64,000 nucleotides of DNA, from assembly GCF_018143015.1 (NCBI RefSeq), contig NC_054758.1, positions 20,448,501 to 20,512,500 of the forward strand, written 5' to 3'. The stretch is from Lytechinus variegatus (lineage: Eukaryota; Echinodermata; Echinoidea; Temnopleuroida; Toxopneustidae). The notes below the pieces were generated by a model, which was not told the origin of the DNA, made no database searches, and worked only from the letters and a program-made list of their open reading frames with translations. The translations under genes were made by a program, and so were the position numbers. Below are positions 43,191-56,109 of this stretch, one piece after another; within the stretch, counting starts at the first letter, position 1; every line of letters starts with the position of its first letter.

Positions 43191-45919
43191 AGACTCATTT
43201 CAAGTTTTGCTTTTAATTCTAAACCGCAGATTATTCGGATAAATCCAGTCTCTTATATTGCAATTTTCAGGTAATATGTCATTCATTCTTCTTTTTTCTT
43301 TTACAGACTTAGGAGCATTGGCAACTTGCAACAAAAATAAAGAAAAAAGACATAGATCTGCCCATCTGACTTGTTTGGAAATTTCAACCTCTCCCCGGCC
43401 CTGGTTGAGATATACAATCTACTCGCTTATGCTTCGTCAGCGAGGACAAACTAATCCAATGTGTCACATTTTTGTAATTGGGCGTCTGAAGAGAAACTCA
43501 TTTTCCTTGCGACGTGCGATGTTGAGCACATGCGACGGGTGTAGTTTTTAAGCCAATGGTCATGGCGGCGACATAAACCGAAGCATGGAGGTCTCCTAAG
43601 ACGGTGAAAGGCCAGACAGCAAACGCAAGGGGGTAAGGGGTATAGGGTGGTTCAAAAAAGGGGACAAGGAGTAAACAAAAGGAGTAAAGAGTAAATCTCT
43701 TCAAAATGAACGAATCCTTGTTCCTTTTTTCTTCAAATGTTCATCATATTCATTCCACAATATTTATTTCACATTTTTGCACTTAACAAACACTTCATGA
43801 CTTGTTCTTTCTTCTACACATTCTCTCTAATCCTTTATTTAATGACTATTGGCAATTCAATGTATGTTTGCAAGTCTCTAACAATGAAAGAAACAAATGG
43901 GAATAGCAATTGAATTAATACAACCATTTAAAAGGGGTAGCAGATGAAATACATATATCATACAAATCTATTTCTACTGTAGTGGGTCGTTTTAGAAAAA
44001 AAACCTATTATAATTCATTGTCCCTTCTATCGTTGGTGTTTAGCCTTACAAACCAAGCACAGTCTCTCTTATATTCATTTGAGCAATACTATGGACGAAT
44101 GACTATTGCGCCTTACGATATTCTTGGCAGCCAGTGATATTTCAGCGTAATAATGCAACAAAATCATTGTTCATTTACAATTTATTTTGGAATCTAGAAG
44201 TTGCTGTCCATAGCTGCAACAAGCGAATTTTTTGTTCAGTCTTGCATAATAGGTGTGGGTCCTTGGTGGTCAAGTCGTGATTTCTATTGTTGAGAATGAC
44301 CAGAGGAGGGAAAGTATATCAAAGTATAACTATCGGCATGTAAGTACAGCCTATACAAATGGAATATTTCGCTACTCCCGTATGATTGCTTTGAGAATGA
44401 TCAGTGTTAAAAAGGAGAGAGATTCCAGAAAATCAGCACTCCGAGATGCAGTCAAGTACAAGTTCCTTAAGCATTAAACTAACACTTCATTTTTAGAGTG
44501 TAGATGAGAATAGTAGGATCATTCACAACATTTTTTTTAGACTTATAGGGTCAAACGCAGCCATAGTTGAAACCAATGCGATCAATCACAACACCTTGTC
44601 AGACAGGGAGCGGGACTGCAACTCCTCAAGTTTTTAACCGATACCATCAGGAATGGCAGCGTGGGCCGAGAGTCGAACTCTCTAATAGGACTTGACAAGT
44701 TTCTCTTGGAAGAACCATGTACGTTATACTGTTACCAAGCACTGCTGCTGCCCCGGGGCCATGATATTTCAACATAACAAGATTTGACACCGGTCCGGGA
44801 TATATTTCAAGCTTTTATAAGCAACATATCTTTCTTACCTGCGGGAAGAAAATCTACACCAGAAAAATAACAGTGAAAATGAGTAGGGAAGTAAAAAATA
44901 GGCAAACTGGACAACTATACGAACATCATTGATGCATAATACCTTTCTTTTAAAAGGAAACCAGTGGTTCAAAAAAGATTCTGTGTCTAAATCTCATCAA
45001 AATACTGTTTTGAAAAATATTAAACACGTTAGAACTGTTCACGCTTCGATACAGCCAAAGGCAAACTGCGGGTAAGCGATAGCACGATAATATCGATTAC
45101 GGGTAGGAGAAAATAAAACATGTTGTTTTCCTTAAGAGAATACTTGGGAATGCTTGAGAATAACAACGTTGGGCAAATTAAGATGGGACGAGAAAAAAAT
45201 AAAAACAAAAATATGTACGAAAGCAAACAACACCATACAAAACAACATGGGAATTAAACAAAAATTCTTCGTAATGTCTAATAGGCCTATATCTTGTTTG
45301 TTGTTTGGCGTCGCTATTGTTCGTGAACAATGCAATATTTGCATACCATGAAGTTATATTATTTATTTTTGTAGTGTCACGACTGATTTTTTTTTCAATT
45401 ATAGGCAACAGTGTTTACAGGAATTATTAGTACATTAAAAACACTAGAACATGAATGGATGAACTATGCTGGGAGTCAAAAAGTCATAGCCTTGTTTTCA
45501 TAAATTCTAATTAATTATATATCATTAAAAAATTGTGAAAGAGAAAAGAAAGCCTTTACTTTCCATCTTGTTGCCAATTTTGATCAGCCTTCCATAAATG
45601 ATTTTAATTCACTAAGTGTGATAATGCATATTTGCATACTGATCAATGAAGCGTACCCCGCAATGCTTCGGTGATCATGACTTACAGTTCCGTTTTCTGA
45701 GAGTGGACATAATACTGAATGCATAACTGATCACTATTTGGAACAACGTGGATTTGCAGAACAAAGGCCATGCATAATTTCATTTTCATTTTTATATTGA
45801 TTTTGACAAAAAATGAAATATATATAAAAATGTGGATTGATTATCGAATTTGTTGTTTGGATATTTTTAGGGGCAGCGCTATACAAGGGCAAGGGCGATC
45901 TCACTGTGCTGATCGTTTT
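43191..45919. other. AT-rich intergenic DNA
   Basis: No supportable gene. Near 44555-44600 the minus strand reads TTGTGATTGATCGCATTGG and CAACTATGG, resembling an end of the family-1 MITE, but no partner end is clear. Confidence 0.4.
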
Positions 45920-46195
45920 AATAATAATAATAATATAGGATATTTATATTGCGCACATTTCCACCTTGTTAGGTGCTCAAGGCGCTCCTATATTACCCTG
46001 CTAAGCTAGGCGTTCATAGCGCACACAGCTTCTTAAGGAATTACTTCCTGCCGGTACCCATTTACCTCACCTGGGTCGAGTGCAGCACATCGTGGATCAG
46101 TTTCTTGCTGAAGGAAATTACGCCATGGCTGGGATTCGAACCCACGACCCTCTGTTTCAAAGTCCGAAGACTAATCCACTGGGCCACAACACTCC
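45920..46195 (-). mobile_element. tRNA-derived SINE, copy 3
   Basis: Same family and orientation as 22212-22480, with A box, B box GGGTTCGAATCCC, body and an ATT-repeat tail all present. One of the most complete copies here. Confidence 0.92.
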
Positions 46196-47689
46196 ACAAG
46201 TAATGAAAATAATTAAGAAAAAAGTGGACGAAAATGCAAGGAAGAAGAACGGTGTCCTAATTGATCTTGGCCGTGTAATTACAATCCCTTGTAAGAAGAT
46301 TTGAGAAAAGAAAATTACGTCAGGTTTATGTCGCCTCCTCCCCCCCCCCTATTAGACAAACGGTTCTGTGGAGGAGAAATGTAAAGAAAGAATAAAAATT
46401 ATACAACAAATGTTGTTGTTTTTTGTAATGTTAAATTATCTCGATAGACATTGGTTAACATGAATAATCTGTGGATCCACGTAAATATTTCACAATCTCC
46501 AAGAAGTAGACTCATACGAGAATGAAACAGAATCGTGGTTTGCATAGGAAATTATTGAACTGTTTCCAATTATAATGTATATATATTTCTTATTTACGTT
46601 AGTTCCATGGGAAGATTTGTTTTATCCATGCCTGCAGCTATGAATATCAGGTGGCAGCTCAGTGGCCCTAAACGAATATTAGATAATTCAGTAAAGCTGG
46701 ACTTGCACAAACAAAATTTTTATCTAACAAAGACAAAAATATGTATGGCGAGTGTTTTTTGTGTGTGGTATTTTAAAATTCTTGTTTGAGGTTGACCCTC
46801 AAAATCTACTATTTTTCTTGGACAATATGGGGAGCTGAAGAAGACTGATCTACAAATTGTTTTATTTCGACCGTTACGTGCTCATCATCATCGAAACCGT
46901 TAACATACCGCAAAATCGATTTTTATTTCCCCTGTGATCATGTTTTAATAGGGGATTGCATATTAACACTCGCAGCATCTTAAGAATGGGAGAACATTCC
47001 CTCTGATCAAATTCCACAAATCAATAAGTATTTTGCAAACTTCTGTCTTTTTCAATTCGTTATTTTCTTTCATGTCTTTTGTATAATTATGTGTGTGTAT
47101 TGTAATTATAAAGTATGTTGATGTTTATGTTTGTAGACGCTGCGATATAGTTTTTCATCGAGAGCAAGGTAAATACTGGTTTATTATTTTCATTATTTTG
47201 TTATTATTACTTTCCATAACTTCGCGTTTCGCATTCTTCGAAGAAAATGTAACCCGATCGGAACAAAGAAGTTTATATTAAACATATTCTGGGTCAATGC
47301 TTGTACATTTATAAAATCTCACTTTTTATTTGCCCATGTGAGTGATGGAACCTCACAATATTTTCTACTCAGTTCCTTGTGATGAAAAAGGGAAAAGTAC
47401 TTGGCATTACTGATATAGATTAAAGGAATTTTAAATGATATCATGGCTAGACAGACATGTTGTTTGGAACTTTTATGGGAAAATCATGCAATTTGACCGA
47501 TTGTGATGAAGCCAATGCAGGGTTTATATTCCAGAAACCTAATGCGTTAAATGAAGAAAAAGTTTTTTTTTCTTCAAAGTCTCCAATTCCCTAACTCGAC
47601 TCTGTGAATCACTGCGATTTGTATCGTGAAAAACGAAAATGATATTTTTTTTCTTATCCTGATTAATCCTTATAAATAGCTCACGTTGC
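46196..47689. other. AT-rich intergenic DNA
   Basis: Nothing supportable apart from a poly-C tract near 46340. Confidence 0.4.
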
Positions 47690-47855
47690 ATAGTCTGCAG
47701 GCACAGAACCTGACTGAAACTTTGATCACCAAGTGTGTCTCCACGCAAAGACTAGCACATACAAAACTTGCTGTTTCAATTCAGGCCTTCAGTACACAAG
47801 GCATGAGTAGGCTGCACATTCAGACCCTTATCTTGAGTAAAGGGTTTGCACAGCA
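47690..47855 (-). repeat. Interspersed repeat, inverted relative of 25341-25485
   Basis: AGTCTGCAGGCACAGA, CTCCACGCAAAGACTA, ACAAGGCATGAGTAGGCTGC and AGTAAAGGGTTTGC are the reverse complements, in reverse order, of words in 25341-25485. The two ends form a loose inverted pair. Confidence 0.75.
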
Positions 47856-48269
47856 GACTTCACGTTGCATGCGGGGGCAAATAGGAACAAACAACAGCAA
47901 TTACAATTTCAGGTTAATACGGCAATAAGTGGTAGGTGTATGTATTAGTCTCTAAGTCCAAGGCGCCTTTACTAACAAACAAGTCTTCAGGTTTCATTTC
48001 CCCGCCGTGTCTTCCGTCTTGTCTACCGTGTAATCAACCCCTGCACCGGGGGCGACCACGGCGGGCGAGTGGTGTGGCGTTCCCACTTGAATGTATTGAA
48101 TTACCCGAATGTTCGTACACATTCAAGTTCAAGTTTGAGCCTCGGACATTAATTCGCGAATTTAACGACTTAGTGGCTCTCAGCCATTGCCACAGAGTAC
48201 TACTTTAGATTGAATCAAAGTTATGATGCATGATGCCTCAAAGACACTTTTAACCTTTCATTTTTGCAA

Positions 48270-48710
48270 CCTTCCAATGCAACATTCAAAGCTCCTTTTC
48301 GGGTGCAACTCTGCACCCTGAGAAGCATTTTGCTACAGTTATTAATTCAAAAAGTCATTAAAAACTCATCTCTTTCATACTTTGTAATTTTTTATATATT
48401 ACATCTTATCAATTCATTGTGAGCGCTTTGGGCCTAATGGGAAAAGCGCAGTACAAATAATAAGTAATAATAATAATAATAATTATTATTATTATGCATC
48501 CTAAACGGTGCAGAGTTCTTCCCCTTTAAATGGGGAAGGTACAACTTCGCACCCTGACAATTTTGTTTTACATTTCTAAGTGTGCAGTTATCTGCGTATT
48601 ATGCACCCTAAATTATGCACTTATCTCCTCTGCAATGGGTAATGTACAACTTTGCACCTTGATATTTTTCTGAACTTTTTTCCACTTCTAAACATGGTGC
48701 AGTGTACTGG
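48270..48710. repeat. Tandem GCACCCT-type repeat interrupted by a SINE-type tail
   Basis: GGTGCAACTCTGCACCCTGA, GGTACAACTTCGCACCCTGA and TGTACAACTTTGCACCTTGA mark three diverged units. The first is split by about 150 bp containing GAGCGCTTTGGGCCTAATGG, AAAGCGCAGTACAAATAATA and an AAT/ATT repeat, the same kind of tail carried by the SINEs. Confidence 0.7.
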
Positions 48711-49928
48711 CTTACAGATGGGGGACTTGGTGCCATGGAAGCCCCCAAATTCCCGACCAAGAAAAAAAAAGTGAGAAAAAAAACGAACGGAAATGGGGTG
48801 AACTATGATCTCATTTTCGGATTAATGTGCCAAATCTAGTACCAAAATAGATTATTACATTAAAAAGATATTGTTCTTTGTTCTCTCTCTCTCGCACCGG
48901 TATACAATCTTGCCCAACATACTTTATCTGGTCCCCTCAATATCCTGGCTCGTTAGTTAGCTGCATTATCCCTTAAGTACGTTAACAACAGACCCAAAAA
49001 CTGTTTATTACATTTGTTTCTTCAATTAAGTAAGTGTACTTGTAACTTTAGAATTTGAATTAGCGAGATCCAACTTAGTATGTGTCAACATTGACTTCAT
49101 TCATCATCTTAAATTGTATATTTAGACCAATAATCTGCATTCGAATTGCTTTACAAAAACATGTCCATTATTAAGTTCTCAATGCTGCACTACTGAACCT
49201 GCTATGTAATCATGGCTTGTAGTCTAATTTGCACGATCAAAATATTCGTAATCAGAAGGACATCCCGCGCAGATTCATCATATTTCATGATTGCTTGAAG
49301 AGGTGGACCTCAAATAGCATTCGTCTTTTTTTTTTAATTCATACATCAATAAAAAAAACTACAAAGAAATGTCAAGAAATAGGAGCATTCTTATTTTTCA
49401 TACTCAGAGGGTACAGAGGGTCTCAGAAAAAAAATGGAAACAGGAATTCAGTATTATTGTATGCCATATTTTTTTATGGGACGCACTGTAGAAAAAAAAA
49501 TTAAAAGGGAGCGCAGGGATAAAATGGCAATCTTTCTTCGTTTCCCAAATAGGAATAACACGATAGATAGGAATACTGTGTTTACCGATCCCTATTCTAT
49601 GTCGGCCTTTGAAAAGTGGCCAAACCTGGCTGCCTTTCTGAGCAGGAGCACGCACCGGTGGCGGTGGGATTGATACATGGGGGAGTCGCTTCCTTCTCCT
49701 TCCCCTCCCTCGAGAAATGCGGCAGCTTTGAACTTTCTTCAAATTTACAGAGAGAAAGGGAGAGAGAGAATGTATTCATCACTTTAATCATGTTAATTCG
49801 AGGTCCTTCCCCTAAGTGTTGCTCTACTCTACTCCTCCACTCATATCATAGATTCTCTACTTTAGTTTACATTTTTTTATATGTTTTTACAACTTGTATA
49901 AATAAAGTTTAAATATTATTATCCAATA

Positions 49929-50084
49929 AAATGTTCACCTCAAACCAAACCGATGCTGTTTAAAACTAACTGATGTTGTGGTGTTAGACCAAAACGAAAC
50001 TGGTGTTGTTTAACACTTCTCTGGTGTGCGCATAATATAGATTCCGGGCTGGTGTTAAATCAATACCAGAGTTTTTGCAGTGTA
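49929..50084. mobile_element. MITE-like element with TTTTTGCAGTGTA end
   Basis: Repeats of AACTG(A/G)TGTTGT, CTCTGGTGTG and GGCTGGTGTTAAATCAA match the nested element at 55751-55948. Only the right end is clear. Confidence 0.65.
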
Positions 50085-50317
50085 TCCAGCATATGATTTC
50101 ACCAGAGTTGGGCTTATGCTTGTCAAAAAACCTAGATCTAGAAGTAAGATGATAATCTTTATATTATGAAGAGTTTCTCATAAAATAATTGCGTGTTGCA
50201 ACTGCATCTCTGGTGTATCATCCTATTGAAATTAGAAAGTAGGTCTTAATGGACCTATAGGAAGAACAGAGCTATGTATCAAGGGCTCTGAATAGAGTGA
50301 TCCATCCGATTGGTAAA

Positions 50318-50868
50318 GGCCCTATCTCACCAACGGAGACGTCGCCGCGACAGTCTCCAACTTATCAGTCGCTGCAGTCGCGGAGACGTCTCGGAGACAA
50401 AAATGGCTTGCGCTCTCACCAAGGAGACGTCTCGATGGAACGTTTGAAAGATCATACACCTGACTTGGAGCAGGAGGAGGGATATCAGCACGCGTTCAGT
50501 CATGTGGTTTCTGAAGTGGGTCAAACAGTGTGAAGAAGTGCCGCGGAGACGTCTCCGCAATGTATTATAATTTTTTTTGGTCTCCAACAGGTCTTCGCGA
50601 TGTCTCTGAGACGTCTCTGAGACATCGCGGATATATCGCGGCGACGTCTCAGCAGTCGCGGATATCAATAGTCTCCGAGACGTCGCGGAGACTAGAAACA
50701 GTCTCCAAAAATATTAAACATGTTTAATCTTCTTGCGACTCCTCGGAGACTCTGTAATTTTCATGAGACGTCTCAGAGATGTCGCGGAGACGTCTCTGCA
50801 ACTAGCAAAATTTGTAGTCGCGAACTAGTCGCGAACTAGTTTCAAGCCCAGTGAGATACCCCCCTTAA
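50318..50868. mobile_element. TIR element packed with GAGACGTCTC-type motifs
   Basis: Ends GGCCCTATCTCAC and GTGAGATACCCCCC, imperfect inverses. The interior carries many copies of GAGACGTC(T/G)C, TCGCGGAGAC and the inverted GTCTCCGCGA, separated by about 150 bp of unlike sequence (50430-50530). No real coding frame is seen; Arg/Ser-rich frames come from the motif. Confidence 0.82.
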
Positions 50869-52662
50869 GTGCTTATGTATTTATATTCAATCCTATATTT
50901 TGTGCAATGTATGTTGTTGTGATTCATTCTAAATAAAACCAAACTAAACCAAACTACTAGAATTCTCTTGAGAATACAGGGTCCGTCAGTGTCTAGTTCT
51001 GGGAATAGGCAGATACATTTTTTACAAACTATATGCTAAGATCTTTGCAATTATTCTTCCTCTGCTTTTTTCCAACTTTGATGATATCTTCCTAACCCCT
51101 CGGTGGCATAATCAAGACGGCGCCAAATTACGCAGAGCAAATTTATGTTTCAGGCAGAGACCGTCCGCCATCTTAGGTACTGTTTTCGAGGTTATATACC
51201 CAACCTGGTTCTAAAAACACAAAAATGTCATCCAAGGGAATGCCTACCGTCCACTGCAGTACTTACGGCAGCTTCCTAATGTTTTGTTTGCAAGTCACTG
51301 TCGAGTATTTTGAGAAATCTGGCCCATTTACACATTACTTAATCGACTAAAACAACTACGAATCGATTCGATGAAAGGGAAATTGGCCTTAAGCTTTGAA
51401 TACGGTCTTCTAACCAAGGATAGAACTACATGGGGGGAGGGGAGAGGGTCCCATGTAATTTACCAGTATTTAAAAAAGGGAAAGGGGAGAAAAGTGAGAA
51501 ATGAGGATTGTTTAGAAGTCTCGTCTGTATGAATTTATAACACTCTTATAAATAAGATGTCAATTGAGAAAGTATGACGTCATATTAAGGTCACCCCCCC
51601 CCCCCCCCCCCTCCTCTCTCTCTCTCTATTGAAATGTCCTGACTCTGCTCCTGGTGCCACGGAAGAGCAAGAAACTTCAAACGAATCCCGTCACCCATCC
51701 TCTTAAGATGCACTACACTTTCGGAAAACGCACACTTAAGCACGCACATTTTGTCCCTCTACGCTGTCACACGTAAGTAGATTAACACATTAGTGTAGGT
51801 CCTACCGAACAATTCTCGCAAGGGGACGTACCCCCCCCCCCTTCCCTCCCTCTCCCCTCGTTTCTCAATCTGAGGTGCGCTATGGTTGGATTAAAATTTA
51901 AATCATAGACAACAAATGTGTCTTTTCGTTGATGGAATGCCTTAGAGGGTCCCCCTCCCATTCATAAACTTCCCATATCTTGTGATGTATGTTTTCAAAG
52001 TATAGATATATTTGTGTATAAAGACATAATTGTAATATCAATTGATAACTGTACTGATTGAGTTCTTGGATATTGATAAACTAGTCAAACTATGATTGCT
52101 TGTTAAAAGTTTTGAGGTTTGTAACATAACAGGCTATAATAAGTGAATACTTAAAACAAATAACTTAAAGGGGTATTGACCTGTGTGTGGTCTCTCATTG
52201 GCTGTGTATAATAAATACGTCTTAAAACATACGTTTTCAGATATCTACTAATACTACAGAGAATAAACTGACCTATAATTGTATTTGGAAAGAGAAACTA
52301 AAATGTTTTGAGATGAAAATTAATTGTCTTGCTACTTGGTCATATTGGTAGCATAATTATTGCGGTATAAATGTATAGAGTAGATAATTAGCATGTTAGC
52401 ATTAAAGTGGGACTATACTACTAGACTACACTAGCATTATGGGTCAGGAAACTGGCCAAGTATGAGTAGTTGAGAACTCGAGATGGCGCTCTTGGTTCGT
52501 ATCTGCATTAAATGCGGCCATCTGTTAGATTGCAGTCATGTATAATTCAAGTTTTATAAAAAATGTCTAGGGTGGTGATAGTTGAGAAATACGTTTGGAT
52601 TTCCCATTTGCGTATGAACTGCGTACAGGCTATAATCAATATCAGCCAGATTTCTATGCCTT
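50869..52662. other. Intergenic DNA with long poly-C tracts
   Basis: Poly-C at about 51594-51611, followed by a CT repeat, and again at about 51830-51841. No gene is seen. Confidence 0.45.
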
Positions 52663-52879
52663 CACTGTAAAAACTGTGGTGTTAAAACTGACACCAATCG
52701 ATGTTAATAGAGGACCACACCCTGAGGTGTTAAAATTACACCCTAAGGATTGAACATAACACCAAAGAGCGTAAATGTAAGAACCATAGGTGTAAAATTA
52801 CACCACCAATTTAACACCGGTGTAAAATAACTGGTGTTGTCCTCTATGTACACCGGTTAGCACCACAGTTTTTGCTGTG
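52663..52879. mobile_element. MITE-like TIR element with CACTGTAAAAACTGTGGTG ends
   Basis: The left end CACTGTAAAAACTGTGGTG is inverted at the right as CACCACAGTTTTTGCTGTG. The interior is full of GGTGTTA/ACACC words on both strands, giving further hairpins. Confidence 0.88.
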
Positions 52880-55648
52880 TTCTGTTTCGTATTATTTGAT
52901 CATAATTGATGTCAATGTAAAATGAAATATGCAGCGGATATATAAAAGCAGCTGAGATTTAAATGCCATTGAAAAAGAAGAATCAACAAGACACATTTTC
53001 TGGTACTTGACGCACGCCGTGACCCTCCTATCTGTACGTAAAATAATCATTGAATTCAATTTAATTCATTGATTTGACATTAATTTAAAAAACATACAAA
53101 CATGTATACAAGTATAATACAACAACAAAGGGATAAAAAAGTTCTTGTTTTCTAGCAGAGCTCATTTATTCCATGTAATACTGCTTTGTTCTGATTCATT
53201 ATGATTATGTTATTGTTTTGTTTTGTTTTGTTATTGTTTTTTATTTCGATTATATTTTGATATTTTTGTAATCATTTTATCGATCAATAAAAACTTAATA
53301 AAAAAACAAAGGAGTAAAATAATTTAAATCACAGTATAAGCAATAACAAAAAGTAAAAATATATATATAAAGAAATGAAAAGAAAATGTAGCGGATGTAG
53401 GAAGTCAGAAAGGCCATATATCGTATAGTGAAAAACAATGTCCAGATTGAACGAGGTTGGATCACACATGTGTTGATAACAATTTCATTAGTGCCACAGT
53501 CAGGGGCCACAGAAGGCGAACATGTAAACAACCGTTAATGATAGATGAAGAACCCATGTATATTATGATAATAGGCTCATTATGTTAATATTTCCAGTGC
53601 TGTGCTAATTACGAGATTGTTTGTGTACGGAGAAATCGCGTAATAATTTATGCGTGTTGTTCGCAGACCGTCTGAAAACTGTGTCCATATCGCAGTACGC
53701 TACCGGCTATCCTTAATGATTTTCGACACTCTCAAAAACGTTTAAAAACATTGCTATTTTCAAGTTTGGTTTATTTGAATTTGACTCAACGTATGAAATT
53801 TTTCACACAGATGTAAAATGAAGAACATGCAAATCAATACTAAAAATATACAATGTAAGCAATATGACCATACACAAGAAATCAGTAGATCTTATTGGTT
53901 AGCAATTCGCAATATGATAATCATATCACAATATGATAATCATATTATATAGATCTAAACGCATAACTTTCTCGATGTGATATTGCAAGGTTATTTTAAT
54001 TTTTTTTAATAAAAGTTGGCAAAATGGAGGGATCATCAAAAAAGCAGAGCTTGTTGAATGTGGATCCCTCAAAAAATAAAATACAAGGAGCAGAAGAAAA
54101 AAAAATAATCCCTGATGGACCAGTAAAATCATGTTTTGCAAGCGGTTACTAGGGCATTTCGGTTAGCTCGGCGGTGGCAAAATAGATTTTTCATGGAGCA
54201 GGGTCAAAAAGGAACTCAAACTTCAAAGGCGTTTTTCTCTTGATTTTTATTTTCAAGAGGCCAATTCTTCTTGCATTTTAAGGCTAATATCTCCACTAAT
54301 ATTTACTCTTGAGGGTCGAGTGATATATCAAATTAAAGGTAAAGAAATGGGAAATAATAATCACTAAAAAATCAGATTTGAAAAATTCCGACTTGTCTCT
54401 CATTTCGGTGTGACGAGTCACATATATCAATATCGTGGTCACGGGGTAATATTCATCGGTATTATTTAGCATCTTCAGGGTAACGAATGTGAAAAAGAGC
54501 CCATCCATACCTTCTTTCCTTTTCATTATGGGCGTATATTTTTTAAAGGTTTCTCATTTTCTTGGATTTTATTTCTGAACAGTCTCTACCAAAAATAAAC
54601 ACGTCTGTTCCATTATCAACTCTTCAGAATTAAATTCAAATAATATATATTAGATTACAAAAAAAACCTTGACGATACATAACCTTTTTTGCTCCAGCGT
54701 TGTTTATATTTCTTTTCCTGTGCATGGGACACAGACATTCATAACGTGAATGGGATGTGCAATGTTATTAATCAATTCAGTGTCCCCGAAGAATATTGAT
54801 TTTCTGTCCGAAACGTTCAAGCATTATAGTAAGTTTCGTTGATTAAAAATAGAAATCAAACAACGTGGAAAGATGACATCCTCGCAGAACGGGGCAGGGG
54901 GCCAAACCAACGCTCGCTATTTGTTAATAAAAAAGTATATTTAATGCAAATTGACATGAACGTTTGGTATGCGCTTAGTTGACTGTGAGAGAATTTGGCT
55001 AATTACCAAGATAGTTAAGCCATTTATGTGATTAGCACAAATCTCATCGCGTGGCTAGTAATTTATTTTTTACTAACAGAAATAATTTGCTCAGTGATTG
55101 TTGCTTGTGATTGGTTCTGTTTTGATCAGTCATTATCGTCAGAGTTTCGAAATGAGGATGGTTTATCGAATTAACAAGGCTTCATTTTACTATCTAGAAC
55201 TGTTCCTGTGGTTCGCATTAATTATGTCCTAAGAAAGACAATCAAAACTTTCATGAAGAAAAGATATGTATATATTGAATGACACTGGAAATTGAGAAAA
55301 ATAAAACGGGAACTCTTGCGATGTCCTATGAAAAAGCCAGTCTTTTCAGGGTAGTTTACACCTATTTTTGATTTTTACGAAGCTTACTAGATGATATTGT
55401 CTCTTAATTGTATCTAAATTGGTAATCACTATTGCACTTAGACATAAACATGTCAAACAAAAACAAATTTCTTGATTCGAAGGTTTTTTTAATGACGGCT
55501 TATCTGTACTTCTCTTATTGAAACCTTAACCGACTGTTCAAGGTTTTACTGGTTCTGACATACAATCAGGTTAACTTTAAACCAATTCTCTATTGATCGC
55601 TCCTTGCATTGCCCATGGGTAGGAAGCAGTAGATTTGTAGTCGGATCT
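52880..55648. other. AT-rich intergenic DNA
   Basis: No gene found on either strand. A short TTTTG repeat lies near 53215-53235. Confidence 0.45.
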
Positions 55649-56109
55649 GGGCCTGTCTTACAAAGAGTTGTGATTGATCCAATCAACCGCAACTATGGAA
55701 AGCCAGCAACATCAGCATCTATTCTGCATGCTTGTTCAAAATATATTCTAAACTGCAAAAACTCAGGCGTTGATTTAACACCAGCCCGGAATCTACATAT
55801 GTCCACAGCAGAGAAGTATTGAAACAACACCAGTTTGGAATCTAACCAATGTTGTTTTGATACTAATTGGTGTGTTTCACACATCTCTGGTGTGGACATG
55901 ATAGATTGCAGGCTAGTGTTAAATCAACACCTGAGTTTTTACAGTGTAACTATGTGTATGCATACATCCATTGTTTTCTTACAAATGCAGTGTGCATCTC
56001 TTCGTTTACAAAGGAAATAAGATGTAAGGTAGACAAAAATATGACATAGACGGATTTCCATATAGTTAGGTTGATTGGATCAATCGTAACTCTTTGTAGG
56101 ACGGAATCC
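55649..56109. mobile_element. Family-1 MITE carrying a nested element
   Basis: The outer ends GGGCCTGTCTTACAAAGAGT and ACTCTTTGTAGGACGGAA are inverted and match the elements at 10830 and 11727. A second TIR element sits inside at 55751-55948. Confidence 0.83.
55751..55948. mobile_element. Nested MITE with AACTGCAAAAACTCAGG ends
   Basis: Left AACTGCAAAAACTCAGGCGT, right CCTGAGTTTTTACAGTGT, with inner inverted blocks GTTGATTTAACACCAGCC and GGCTAGTGTTAAATCAAC. Related to 49929-50084. Confidence 0.82.

Noticed and set aside
43258-43551. 97-aa open frame after a pyrimidine-rich stretch ending in CAG
   Set aside because: No family resemblance, no partner exon and no good downstream donor.
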